A DNA stretch of 64,000 nt from Aeoliella straminimaris (lineage in GTDB: Bacteria; Planctomycetota; Planctomycetia; Pirellulales; Lacipirellulaceae): positions 620,001-684,000 of the forward strand of contig NZ_JAMXLR010000092.1 of the NCBI RefSeq assembly GCF_024054565.1, written 5' to 3'. The notes below the pieces were generated by a model. That model searched no databases. It was not told the origin of the DNA and saw nothing but the letters and a program-made list of their open reading frames with translations. Shown one piece after another: positions 18,674 through 27,128 of the stretch. How positions within the stretch are numbered: the first letter of the stretch is position 1; each line of letters opens with the position of its first letter. The position numbers and the translations under genes were made by a program.

Positions 18674-18685
18674 CCCCTCGATCCT
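18668..18685. repeat. Right inverted repeat flanking the four-helix-bundle gene
   Basis: CCCTAGCCCCTCGATCCT, the inverted partner of 18221-18245. It overlaps the TAG stop of the four-helix-bundle gene (18671-18673) and ends ten bases before the permease ATG. Confidence 0.7.
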
Positions 18686-18695
18686 CGCCCCTTCT

Positions 18696-20333
18696 ATGTA
18701 TCTCACTCAAAACCCCGTCCTCCAGTACGAACTGCTCAGCAACCTCCGCTTGTTTCGGGCGTTTGTGCTGTTGTTTGCTTATATCGCTTTGTTGGGCGGC
18801 GTGGTTTATCTGGCCTGGCCGCAGACCGAGACTCTCGACTTCGCCCAGCCGGAGGAAGCGAAGCGGCTGGTGAACCTGTTTTTCTTTGGGCAGTACATGC
18901 TGGCCTCGCTGATGACGCCCAGCTTCGCCGCCGGGGCGATTACTGGCGAGAAAGAACGGCAAAGCTACGAGATGCTGCTGGCCAGTCCGCTGAAGCCCGG
19001 CGCCATTGTGCTGGGTAAGCTCCTGGCCGCTTTGTGCCACCTGGCGATCCTGATGCTCTGCTCGTTGCCGATTGTGATGCTCTGCCTGCCGCTGGGCGGG
19101 GTGTCGCCTCTGGAGGTGTTGGCCGCGTACATCGCCATGATCTCGTCGGTCACGCTCTCGGGCATGATCTGCCTGTGGGCCAGCAGTTTTTTCAGCCGCA
19201 CTTCGGCGTCGCTGTTGGTGAGTTACCTGATGATCCTGCCGCTCGCGCTGCTGGGCGTGCTGGTGTGGAATGGTCTGGGGACCCAGGGTACCGCGCGGGT
19301 GTTCTTTGCCATAACTATTGTGCCGGCCGTCTGTTTCACGCTATCGGTCGTGTTCTGGTTTGCCACCACGCGGCGACTGTTGCATCCGGCCGACTTTGGC
19401 AGTGGCGGCAAGGACGTGGTGGATCTGGACAACGAAGCCCGCGAGGCGGTGGGCCTGTACATCAAACGCGACGAGTTCCCCGACCGGTTGTTCGCTCCGC
19501 CAAAACGGACCACGCTGCTGGAAGATGGCGCGAATCCCATCTACGACAAGGAGATGCGGAGTGAAATCTTCAGCCAGGGCACGTTGATGCTGCGGCTGGT
19601 GATTCAGATTTCGATGCTGCTGGCCCTGCCCATCATGGCGGTGTGCCTGTACATCTTCCCGCAGTACGCACCGTGGTATATCTGCTACGTGTTGTTGTTC
19701 AACGTGCTGGTCGGTCCTGTGTTCTCGGCCGGCAGCGTTTGTAACGAACGGGAACGCGAGACACTCGACCTACTGTTGACCACGCTCATCACACCGTGGC
19801 AAATGCTGTGGGGCAAACTGCTCAGCGGTCTGCGGGTTTCCAGCGTGCTGTCCAGCTTCCTGATGTGGCCGGTGCTGCTGGCGTGCCTGATGCCGGTCGG
19901 CTATTGGGCAAACATCGGCAGCATGGCCGGCTACTTTCTGATTTTTGGGCTCACCTGCCTTACCACAGCAATGACGGCCCTGTTCTGCTCGACCATCTTC
20001 CAGAAGACGTCGCAGAGCCTGATGGCCAGCTACCTGGTGATCGTCACGTTGTTTATTGCCCCGCTGGCCGCGCGGTACTTCTCCGAGACGTTCTTCGCCG
20101 GCACCCAAGGGGCGGCCGTCACCCGCATGGCGAGCGTCACCAGCCCCTTTGCGGCGACCTTCGCCTTGCCGCTGGAGTTCGACACCGATGTTCGCAGCGA
20201 TGCCGACACGGGCCGCGACAGCAGCGACCTGGACATCTTCTTCGGCTACCTCATCGTTACACTGCTCTACAACGCCACGCTGTTGGCCATCATCGTGTGG
20301 CTGTTCCAAGCACGGTGGCGCGTGGCGGATTAG
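18696..20333 (+). CDS. ABC-2 type permease with an internal tandem duplication
   Basis: A 545-residue polytopic membrane protein made of two similar permease modules, about 1-230 and 279-545. Each opens with a related segment (QNPVLQYELLS and ANPIYDKEMRS) and carries the cytoplasmic coupling motif of NosY-type permeases: GEKERQSYEMLLASPLKPG (84-102) and NERERETLDLLLTTLITPW (350-368), each followed by GKLL. About twelve hydrophobic segments are visible. The start is ATG 18696. No ATPase gene is adjacent, so the ABC subunit must lie elsewhere. A hairpin follows the stop. Substrate unknown; this class often exports polymers or modifies the envelope. Confidence 0.85.
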   Translation: MYLTQNPVLQYELLSNLRLFRAFVLLFAYIALLGGVVYLAWPQTETLDFAQPEEAKRLVNLFFFGQYMLASLMTPSFAAGAITGEKERQSYEMLLASPLKPGAIVLGKLLAALCHLAILMLCSLPIVMLCLPLGGVSPLEVLAAYIAMISSVTLSGMICLWASSFFSRTSASLLVSYLMILPLALLGVLVWNGLGTQGTARVFFAITIVPAVCFTLSVVFWFATTRRLLHPADFGSGGKDVVDLDNEAREAVGLYIKRDEFPDRLFAPPKRTTLLEDGANPIYDKEMRSEIFSQGTLMLRLVIQISMLLALPIMAVCLYIFPQYAPWYICYVLLFNVLVGPVFSAGSVCNERERETLDLLLTTLITPWQMLWGKLLSGLRVSSVLSSFLMWPVLLACLMPVGYWANIGSMAGYFLIFGLTCLTTAMTALFCSTIFQKTSQSLMASYLVIVTLFIAPLAARYFSETFFAGTQGAAVTRMASVTSPFAATFALPLEFDTDVRSDADTGRDSSDLDIFFGYLIVTLLYNATLLAIIVWLFQARWRVAD

Positions 20334-20350
20334 CTTGGCAAACGACGAAC

Positions 20351-20404
20351 GACAAAGTGTCCAATGACCAAGGTTAGCGACCTTTGGTCATTGGGCACTT
20401 CGTC
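20351..20404. repeat. Long hairpin after the permease gene
   Basis: Left arm 20351-20374, loop TAGCG, right arm 20380-20404. The core CAATGACCAAGG pairs with CCTTTGGTCATTG, with outer pairing GAC-AAGTG to CACTT-GTC. It starts 17 bases after the permease stop. There is no pure T-run, so it is either a poor intrinsic terminator or a stable repeat hairpin protecting the 3' end of the transcript. Confidence 0.7.
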
Positions 20405-20489
20405 TTTCGACACAACCGGTTGACTCTCCCCCACGCCGTGTGCGATAACTTGCGGAGTGCAGCCCACACACCCTTCCAAGGCCCGCGCG

Positions 20490-21746
20490 ATGACCGCCAT
20501 CATGTCGCCCGCCAACAGCGAATCGACTCCCGCCCAGACTCAAGACGACCGCGATCTCCTATTTTACGAGGGTCGACTCAATCGGCCGACCAAGGCCAAG
20601 ACACCCGAGCTCGAACGCTCCGGCCGCCTGCGGCACGTGATTTTTTCGGGGCAGTTTTCGGTCGACCTGCTCGAGGAACTGGCCGGTGTGGCCGACGCCA
20701 TTCGCAAGCTCTCGAAGCATCGCAGCGGCCAGGATTTTCTGATCAACCTGCTGCACCACAAACGGGCGATGCTGTACTTCACGCAGCCCTCGACGCGCAC
20801 CTTCCTGTCGTTTATGGCGGCCTGCCAGATTCTTGGCATCACCTGCAACGAGGTCCGCGATCCGCAAACTTCCAGCGAAACCAAGGGCGAAACGCGGTTC
20901 GATTCGATCCGCATGTTCAGCAGCTACTTCGACCTGATCATCATGCGGTCGCCCATCGCTCGGCTGGCCGAGAGTTGTGCGTACCTGATGAACGACCTGG
21001 AGCGCTCGGGCAATCGCAGCGTGCCGATCGTCAACGCAGGTTCGGGCGCCGATCAGCACCCCACGCAGGCGCTGTTGGACATTTACACGCTGCAGCGGAC
21101 CTTCAATTTCTCCGGACCGAACGACTCGGAGCACAACTCCCGCTTCGATGACCTTCGCCGATTGCCGGGATGCGAGAACCTGAGCAAAGGGCTCGCCGGC
21201 AAGACTTACGCCTTCTGTGGCGACATTGGCCGCGGCCGCACGGTTCGCTCGTTGGCGCTGTTGCTGTCGAATTACCCCGATGTGCGGCTGGTGTTCATCG
21301 CCCCGAATCACCCGACGCTCGTCATGCGAGACGATTTGCGGCAAGCCCTGGCGGCCAAGAACGTGCGGTTCTACGAGTTCGACTCGTTCGAGCAACAGTT
21401 GGACGGCCGGCCGGTCATCGAAGCGCTCGACGCCCTGTACATGACCCGCATCCAGCGCGAGCACGACACAGGCGACGACGCCGAGCGATACGCCGCGCTC
21501 GATTTCTCGCGGTACTGCCTCGACATGGATCTGGTGTCGCGGATGAAACCGTACGCCCCGATCCTGCATCCTTTCCCTCGCGATCAACACTTCGGCGAGA
21601 TCCCTCAAGAGATCGACAACGACCCGCGGGCGATGTACTTCCGCCAGGCCCGCAACGGCATGTGGATTCGCTCGGCCCTGTTGGCGCACCTATTCGACGT
21701 CGACGGGCAGATTCTGCGGTATTTCCACCGCGAATTTTCGGCGTAG
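20490..21746 (+). CDS. pyrB: Aspartate carbamoyltransferase, long form
   Basis: Condenses carbamoyl phosphate with aspartate, the committed step of pyrimidine synthesis, in the cytosol. It has 418 residues, whereas typical catalytic chains have about 310. The carbamoyl phosphate site STRTF is at 101-105, ETKGETRFDS at about 130-139, HPTQALLDIYT at 190-200 and LHPFPRDQHF near the C-terminus. Extra length comes from an N-terminal extension of about 45 residues and an insertion around 207-235 (SGPNDSEHNSRFDDL). No regulatory pyrI and no dihydroorotase gene is adjacent. An ornithine or other carbamoyltransferase is possible, but the HPTQALLDIYT and SETKGET wording favours aspartate. The start could also be ATG 20502. 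Confidence 0.85.
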   Translation: MTAIMSPANSESTPAQTQDDRDLLFYEGRLNRPTKAKTPELERSGRLRHVIFSGQFSVDLLEELAGVADAIRKLSKHRSGQDFLINLLHHKRAMLYFTQPSTRTFLSFMAACQILGITCNEVRDPQTSSETKGETRFDSIRMFSSYFDLIIMRSPIARLAESCAYLMNDLERSGNRSVPIVNAGSGADQHPTQALLDIYTLQRTFNFSGPNDSEHNSRFDDLRRLPGCENLSKGLAGKTYAFCGDIGRGRTVRSLALLLSNYPDVRLVFIAPNHPTLVMRDDLRQALAAKNVRFYEFDSFEQQLDGRPVIEALDALYMTRIQREHDTGDDAERYAALDFSRYCLDMDLVSRMKPYAPILHPFPRDQHFGEIPQEIDNDPRAMYFRQARNGMWIRSALLAHLFDVDGQILRYFHREFSA

Positions 21747-21883
21747 CAGCCAATTGAGGCCCATCTGCTAGCGGCTAACCGGTCTGCACCTTCTCGGGCC
21801 ATTGGCGTACAATACGCCCAACAGGCCCCGCCCCACCCGCCCCCTGTCCCCCCACCGGCCTTGCTGGCCACAAGAGTTTTTCG

Positions 21884-23215
21884 ATGTCGACAGCTGCCGC
21901 GTTGCGCGCTGACGCAACCTACGAGAACAACGACCCCCGCTACGCCTGGGTAATGCTGCCTCTGGCGATGATGATGCAGATCGGTACCAGTCCCGGGCAG
22001 ACGTTCGGCGTCTCGGTGTTCAAAGAGCAGATTCGCCAGTCGCTGGGGCTCAGCGAGACGCAGTTGGCCACTGCGTACCTGGTAGCCAGCTTGCTGGCCG
22101 CGGTGCCGCTGATGACCATTGGGCGGCGGATGGATCGGCATGGGTTGCGGCTGGTTTCCATCGCATTGGTCACCATGGTGGGCGTTGCCTGCATGGTGGT
22201 CGCCAGCGCCACGAGCCTGTTGGCGATTACGATCGGTTTTCTGATGCTTCGCACGTTTGGCCAGGGTGGCCTGTCGATGGCCGCTGGCAATACGCTCGGC
22301 ATGTGGTTCAATCGTCGGCTGGGGCTCGCTTCGGGCATTGCCGGTGTCGGCATGTCGGGGGCCATTGCGGTCATGCCGATGGCCTATCTGTACTTGATTC
22401 ACTCGGTTGGCTGGCGGACCGCTTACACGGCGATCGGGCTCGGTACGATCGCAGTGCTGCTGCCGGCTTTGTTGCTGTTCTATCGCAATAGTCCTGCGGT
22501 GGACGATGACGAAACCACCGAAGCGTCCAGCGCGCAGCTGGCCGCAATGGGCCTTGCTCCGGCGCCGAGCTTTACGCTTCGCGAAGCCATGCGAACGCCC
22601 GCCTATTGGATCGCCAGCATCTGCACGGCGCTGATGGGCATGATTTGTACGGCCGTGATCTTCAACCTGGTGACCATCTTCGAGCGGCACGGCATGACTG
22701 CCACGCAGGCGGCTTCCATTTTCCCTGTGATGGCTATCGCCATGGCCATGATGCAGGTGAACGGTGGCCTGTTGGCCGATCGACTGCCGCTGCGGTGGTT
22801 GCTGGCTGCGGCCATGGCCGCTCTGGCCGGTGGTATCACGTTTATGGGCAACGTCGATTCGATGCTGATGGCCCAGATCGGAGCGGCCATGCTCGGCTGG
22901 GGCCAAGGCATGATGGCCGTCACCGGCAACACGCTGTGGCCACGATTCTTTGGCCGCCGCCACCTGGGCAGCATCCGCAGTTCGGTCTGGACCGCCACGG
23001 TGGCGTCCTGCAGCATTGGCCCGTTCATCATGGGCGCAACGATGGACCTGACCGGCAGCTACGCCCCGGCTATCTGGCTGTTCGTAAGTCTGTTGGCCGT
23101 GGCGGCCGTGGCCGCTGCCATTGCCGCCAAGCGGCCAGTGGTGTCGCAAGACGTCGATCTGGCTGAACAGGACAACGTCGAGCAGCCGTGCGAAGCGGTC
23201 GCGGACGTGGCGTAA
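21884..23215 (+). CDS. Major facilitator superfamily transporter (oxalate/formate antiporter-like)
   Basis: A 443-residue inner-membrane protein with about twelve hydrophobic segments, split by a hydrophilic loop at about 200-230 (SPAVDDDETTEASS). The loop after TM2 has the MFS motif GRRMDRHGLR, with a degenerate partner ADRLPLRWLL after TM8. The N-terminal half (FGVSVFKEQIRQSLGLSETQLATAY) resembles monocarboxylate/oxalate-formate type MFS members. The substrate cannot be told from sequence. ATG 21884 is the only sensible start. The NYN gene starts 32 bases after the stop, so the two may be co-transcribed. Confidence 0.85.
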   Translation: MSTAAALRADATYENNDPRYAWVMLPLAMMMQIGTSPGQTFGVSVFKEQIRQSLGLSETQLATAYLVASLLAAVPLMTIGRRMDRHGLRLVSIALVTMVGVACMVVASATSLLAITIGFLMLRTFGQGGLSMAAGNTLGMWFNRRLGLASGIAGVGMSGAIAVMPMAYLYLIHSVGWRTAYTAIGLGTIAVLLPALLLFYRNSPAVDDDETTEASSAQLAAMGLAPAPSFTLREAMRTPAYWIASICTALMGMICTAVIFNLVTIFERHGMTATQAASIFPVMAIAMAMMQVNGGLLADRLPLRWLLAAAMAALAGGITFMGNVDSMLMAQIGAAMLGWGQGMMAVTGNTLWPRFFGRRHLGSIRSSVWTATVASCSIGPFIMGATMDLTGSYAPAIWLFVSLLAVAAVAAAIAAKRPVVSQDVDLAEQDNVEQPCEAVADVA

Positions 23216-23247
23216 ACTCGATCGTCGCTGCGTGCTACAATGCACCA

Positions 23248-23892
23248 ATGCGACTGTTGATCGATGGCTACAACCTGCTGCACGTGACTTATCTGTTTGG
23301 CTCCGGCAAGACGGCCGGTACGCTGCAGGGTTCGCGCGACGCGTTGTTAGCCTATCTGGCCTCCGCCCTGTCCGCCGGCGAACGGCGCGAGACAACCATC
23401 GTGTTCGACGCCGCCGGCGCGCCGCCGGGCCTACCCAAAACGGTGCATCACGATCATCTGACGGTCCGCTACGCTCGCGAGTATGCCGACGCCGACGCGC
23501 TGCTGGAGGAGATCATCGAACGCCATCGCGCGCCGCGGGGCTTGGTGGTTGTTTCAGGCGACCACCGCGTCCAAAGGGCTGCCCGCTCGCGAGGGGCAAA
23601 GTACGTCGACAGCGACGTCTGGTACCGCGAACTCGGCGCCCGCCATGCCCGCCGGTCGGGGCAGAACCACCAAGCCAAGCCAAAACCTGGCGGCAGCGTC
23701 GACTACTGGGTGCAGCAGTTCGCCGATGACGAAGTGGCGAACTTGGAAGCCGAACTCCGCGCCATCGAGTCCCCAAAGCTCAAACCGAAGACCAGCAAAC
23801 GCACGCCCCATGCCCCACCGACGGCCGAGGGGACGTTTGAGAATCCCTTCCCGCCGGGGTATGGGGAAGATTTACTGGAGGGGGATACGTAA
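23248..23892 (+). CDS. NYN-domain RNase, YacP/Rae1-like
   Basis: A 214-residue cytosolic protein of the YacP family, PIN-like nucleases. The N-terminus MRLLIDGYNLLHVTY carries the first catalytic Asp. IVFDAAGAPPG holds another acidic residue, DADALLEEII the third, and VVVSGDHRVQRAARSRGA the fourth. In Bacillus, the YacP homologue Rae1 is a ribosome-associated endoribonuclease (family knowledge). The C-terminal third (about 150-214) is rich in Lys and Pro and probably disordered. ATG 23248 opens the domain directly. Confidence 0.85.
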   Translation: MRLLIDGYNLLHVTYLFGSGKTAGTLQGSRDALLAYLASALSAGERRETTIVFDAAGAPPGLPKTVHHDHLTVRYAREYADADALLEEIIERHRAPRGLVVVSGDHRVQRAARSRGAKYVDSDVWYRELGARHARRSGQNHQAKPKPGGSVDYWVQQFADDEVANLEAELRAIESPKLKPKTSKRTPHAPPTAEGTFENPFPPGYGEDLLEGDT

Positions 23893-23978
23893 CTCGACCA
23901 CGGCGGCTGCTAAGGCTAGGCGCGGGGCCTTCTGCTTGGGTGCTGCGTCGGCCGACGCGAATTTTTGCACGCTGAGCG

Positions 23979-25346
23979 TCAGAATTTGAGCCGCACACGA
24001 GTACGGTAGACGAGGGCCTCGTTGTCCAGAACCGGAAGCGGGCCGATCATCGCGCCGGGCATGTAATCTGTCTCGTATCGTCCCAATTCCACACCGATGT
24101 CGAGACTCTTCGTCGCATCCCAGATTAGATTGACGAAGGAGAATTGATTGCGCGACCTCATTCCGGGGCTGAGTGACGCATTGCGGGGATCGTCTATTCC
24201 GAATCCCAGGTGAGAATGCAGCGAGTCGGTCCAGTTGACGTAGAGTTCGCACCAGCCGCCCGTCGTGGGCACCGCCTCCAAAGTGACGGGGTTGAAGATC
24301 TGCAAGACCGCCGCGTTGTAGTTGCCGAGTGCCTGACCATGAAACGCCTCCGCTTTGACACCGCACCACTCGGACAACTCGATTCTCGCGTCGGCACCAA
24401 TGGCCCACACGTCAAATATCGTCAGCTCCGCGCCAGTCCGACGAATCTGTCCCACAAGTCCCGACATGGCGATCTCAAACGGCCTCATCTTAAGCGGCCC
24501 CCGCTGGGTGAGTGGTCCCAAACCTAGCATGATGCGGCTTTCGAGGTTGGGCCATCCATTGTCTTCGACCAGGGTTCGAATATCGCCCACAAACGAGGTG
24601 GTGAGTGGGTTTCCCAATCCGGTTTGAACTGTCAGCTGAGCGTTTTCATCGAAGTGATAGTAGCGTTCGGCACGAAACTGCCCGCGAAAGGCTCCCAGGT
24701 TTCCGCCCCCTTGTCCCGTGACGAAGTCGAGGCTTCCCGGGATGCGGGGATTGATGATGTCTCCCAGGGCGCCGGCCGCGAACCGCCAGTCCTCGTTCTT
24801 CAACTCCGCGTAGCCGCGAGGAATAAACAGGCCTTGCTGGTCTTCCAGCAGGCTCTCTCCGTAGAAGTAAGTGAGCACGAATCCCCCCGACTGCATACCA
24901 CAGATTTCCGGTCCCTGTAGCTCCAAGCCGAGGCTGCTTTGTTTGCCGTGGACGTCGATCGTCGGAGTGTTTCGACCCCCAGAGGGCGTAAGAAACAAGA
25001 CGGCGGAGGGAATCACCGCTCGTTGTTCGGCGTAGATGATCTCCCCAGCCAGGGCCCCGAAGGCAGTCACCTTCCAGTCTTTGTCGCGAGTGGTGAGCGT
25101 AATGCTATCGCCGAGATCTTCGACCTCCGACTGCAACTGGTAGAGAGAGGTTTCGAGCTCCATCAACCGGAGATCGCCCGCAGAGTCGGTATCGTCACTG
25201 GCTGGGTGGGGCGCGGAATCGGCGAGCTCCAGGTCATTAACGGCCAGGGAGATCTCATCCGGCCAGCGGAGTGGATCTTGGCTATGAGCGGTCACTCCAA
25301 CGGTGACTGCTGCTAGCAGTATCGCCAAGCGACTCCAGATTCGCAT
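23979..25346 (-). CDS. DcaP-like outer-membrane porin
   Basis: A 455-residue exported protein with signal peptide MRIWSRLAILLAAVTVGVTAHS. A short coiled coil (about 56-85, LMELETSLYQLQSEVEDLGDS) precedes a barrel-forming region of alternating hydrophobic strands, such as VTAFGALAGEIIY, SLGLELQGPEICG and RFAAGALGD, and the chain ends in RTRVRLKF. The terminal Phe on an amphipathic strand is the outer-membrane insertion signal. This matches DcaP-type trimeric porins, which bring in dicarboxylates or sugars in other bacteria. The substrate here is unknown. It is monocistronic. Confidence 0.75.
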   Translation of the reverse strand: MRIWSRLAILLAAVTVGVTAHSQDPLRWPDEISLAVNDLELADSAPHPASDDTDSAGDLRLMELETSLYQLQSEVEDLGDSITLTTRDKDWKVTAFGALAGEIIYAEQRAVIPSAVLFLTPSGGRNTPTIDVHGKQSSLGLELQGPEICGMQSGGFVLTYFYGESLLEDQQGLFIPRGYAELKNEDWRFAAGALGDIINPRIPGSLDFVTGQGGGNLGAFRGQFRAERYYHFDENAQLTVQTGLGNPLTTSFVGDIRTLVEDNGWPNLESRIMLGLGPLTQRGPLKMRPFEIAMSGLVGQIRRTGAELTIFDVWAIGADARIELSEWCGVKAEAFHGQALGNYNAAVLQIFNPVTLEAVPTTGGWCELYVNWTDSLHSHLGFGIDDPRNASLSPGMRSRNQFSFVNLIWDATKSLDIGVELGRYETDYMPGAMIGPLPVLDNEALVYRTRVRLKF

Positions 25347-25620
25347 ACGAACGCCCTCGATGCATGCATAACTTCCTCATCCCAATTCGATGCGCGGTAA
25401 CATGTGTTTCTTCGGCTGTTAAATTGGGTTGACTTTAACGGTTCCGGAGTTTGTTGCGACAAGCGACCACGTGGTGGCCGCCGACAGGTTCACCCTTCAT
25501 TGCCTCGTCCAACGCGAAAAGATGGCTGAATCCACTGGTGGCAACAGGCCTTGCAGCTGTAAACCTGTAAATGTCAGCGATTCGAAGTCGTTTCAGGCCG
25601 CGAATCGGGCTCCGCCTAAA

Positions 25621-26439
25621 TCAGTCAGCCCGCTTATAAACCCGAATCCAATCCACCTCCATCCCCGCCGGATAGTCGGCCGGATCCGTCGCGCCGGTTT
25701 GGTTCACCCAGCCGCCGCCGATTTGCATCGACAGGATGAAGTAGAACTTCTGCTTGAACGGCCACTGCTCGTCGCCCAGCTTCTCGACGCGCGGATAGGT
25801 GTGCGACGGCTTGCCGTTGACGGTCATCACGATCTTGTCGGCGTCCCACTCGCAGCCATAGGTGTTCCAGTCGTCACGCTCGATCTTGGCGGTGGAGCCG
25901 TGCTTCGGTTCGTCTTTCACGCCGGGGGTGTGGGTGTATTTCGAGTGTACGGTCTGGTAGACGATCGAGTCGAAGTTCAAATGCTCCATCAGGTCGATCT
26001 CGCCACCAGCCGGCCAGCCACCGTTGTCGCCCAGCATCCAGAGGGCGGGCCAGGCACCTTGGGCCGACTTGAACCGGGCGCGAATCTGTACCTTGCCGTA
26101 GCGAAACGAAAATTTCTTCTCACTGGTGACGCCCGCGGTCAGGTAGGGCGCGGAGTCTTCCTGGGGCTTGTCGTTCTCGATGCCACGAAGGTGCAGGATG
26201 CCGTCCTTCAGCTCGAGCAGTCGTGGGTCGTCCGACATGGTGTTCATCCAGTCCGCCGTACCCCGTTTGCACCGCGACCATTTTGACGAGTGGAGCTCGT
26301 CGCCGTTGAACTCATCGTGCCAGATGAGTTTCCAACCCGCGAGGTCGAACTCTTCGGTGACAGGAGCTTGGGCGCCTGCCGGGGCGGTTGCCAGGATCAA
26401 AGCCGAAACGAGCGAGAGCGTGCGGAGTGTTGGGAGCAT
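25621..26439 (-). CDS. Secreted family 16 glycoside hydrolase (beta-glucanase type)
   Basis: A 272-residue exported enzyme with signal peptide MLPTLRTLSLVSALILATAPAGAQA. The GH16 fold covers the rest: LIWHDEFNGDEL, then the catalytic motif GEIDLMEHL with nucleophile Glu147, Asp149 and acid/base Glu152 (ExDxxE), then the C-terminal GMEVDWIRVYKR strand. GH16 enzymes of this form cut beta-1,3 or mixed-linkage glucans, agarose, porphyran or carrageenan. Laminarinase-like activity is my best guess, from the overall wording. ATG 26439 is preferred over an upstream alternative start because it opens the signal peptide. Confidence 0.9.
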   Translation of the reverse strand: MLPTLRTLSLVSALILATAPAGAQAPVTEEFDLAGWKLIWHDEFNGDELHSSKWSRCKRGTADWMNTMSDDPRLLELKDGILHLRGIENDKPQEDSAPYLTAGVTSEKKFSFRYGKVQIRARFKSAQGAWPALWMLGDNGGWPAGGEIDLMEHLNFDSIVYQTVHSKYTHTPGVKDEPKHGSTAKIERDDWNTYGCEWDADKIVMTVNGKPSHTYPRVEKLGDEQWPFKQKFYFILSMQIGGGWVNQTGATDPADYPAGMEVDWIRVYKRAD

Positions 26440-26673
26440 TGTCTTATCTTTACCGAGTAGGACCCAGGTGCGAACTACCAATCACCAATATAGACGATTC
26501 GTTGGCCCTATTGGACTGGTTTTACCGGCCACAACCACGACCTCTCTGTCAGCGTTGTCTGGATTAATTGCCCTAGTTAGCTAGTTGCGGTCGGCTCGGG
26601 ACAACCCCATACTGAGGGGGACAGCGCCGAGGGTTTCGACGCATCATTTCCAAGTGGTAGGGAGTGAAGTCCG

Positions 26674-26964
26674 ATGAAGATTATTGCACTGATCGCTGTT
26701 CTGACGGGTGCTTTCTGGCTATCGGGGAGCCAGGCCAATGCCCAATGTGGTTGTGAAGCATCCTACGCACCGGTGTATCAACCGACCGTTGTGTATCGCC
26801 CGGTCATGCCGGCGACCACGTACTACGCTCCGACCGCGCCCGTGTATGGTCCGGCTGTGGTTCCCACGACGTACTACACCACCCGCTATCGCCCCCGCCG
26901 CGCGGTGACTCGCGTGCGCTACGGTTATGCTCCCGCGTACTCAGCGTACTACCCCGTCTGGTAA
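26674..26964 (+). CDS. Small secreted Tyr/Pro-rich protein
   Basis: A 96-residue protein with a signal peptide (MKIIALIAVLTGAFWLSGSQANAQ), then CGC and a run of short repeats rich in Tyr, Pro, Val and Thr (YAPVYQPTVVYRPV, YYAPTAPVYGPAV), ending in a basic RYRPRRAVTRVRYGY and a Tyr-rich tail. Comparable small secreted Tyr-rich proteins are frequent in planctomycetes and are of unknown function; a surface or structural role is a guess. GTAGGGAGTG lies ahead of the ATG. Confidence 0.7.
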   Translation: MKIIALIAVLTGAFWLSGSQANAQCGCEASYAPVYQPTVVYRPVMPATTYYAPTAPVYGPAVVPTTYYTTRYRPRRAVTRVRYGYAPAYSAYYPVW

Positions 26965-27004
26965 GTCTAGCGCGATGTTGTGTTGCCCATCATCGAATCG
27001 GGTA

Positions 27005-27071
27005 GCACGGACAGCCGGCCGGAGTTGATCGGGCCACTTGGCAAGTTCTCCACGGCCGGTTGTCCGTGTGC
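27005..27071. repeat. Inverted repeat (GCACGGACA type)
   Basis: GCACGGACAGCCGGCC at 27005-27020 pairs with GGCCGGTTGTCCGTGTGC at 27054-27071, almost perfectly, around a 33-base loop. It lies about 40 bases after the stop of the Tyr-rich gene. The wording is like a dispersed planctomycete repeat that I have seen around GCACGGACAAC. It may also stop transcription. Confidence 0.65.
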
Positions 27072-27128
27072 GCAGCACAAGAGGTATTGGAGACGATCAA
27101 GTGAGCTTGTGCGATAGAAGCTCTCGCC

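Noticed and set aside
21605..23395. Minus-strand frame of almost 600 codons opposite the MFS gene.
   Set aside because: It has no start with ribosome site, a His/Arg/Gln-rich translation, and covers a well supported transporter.
24570..24600. A GGTTCGAAT-like segment that could be part of a tRNA T-loop.
   Set aside because: It lies inside the porin gene and no cloverleaf can be drawn around it.
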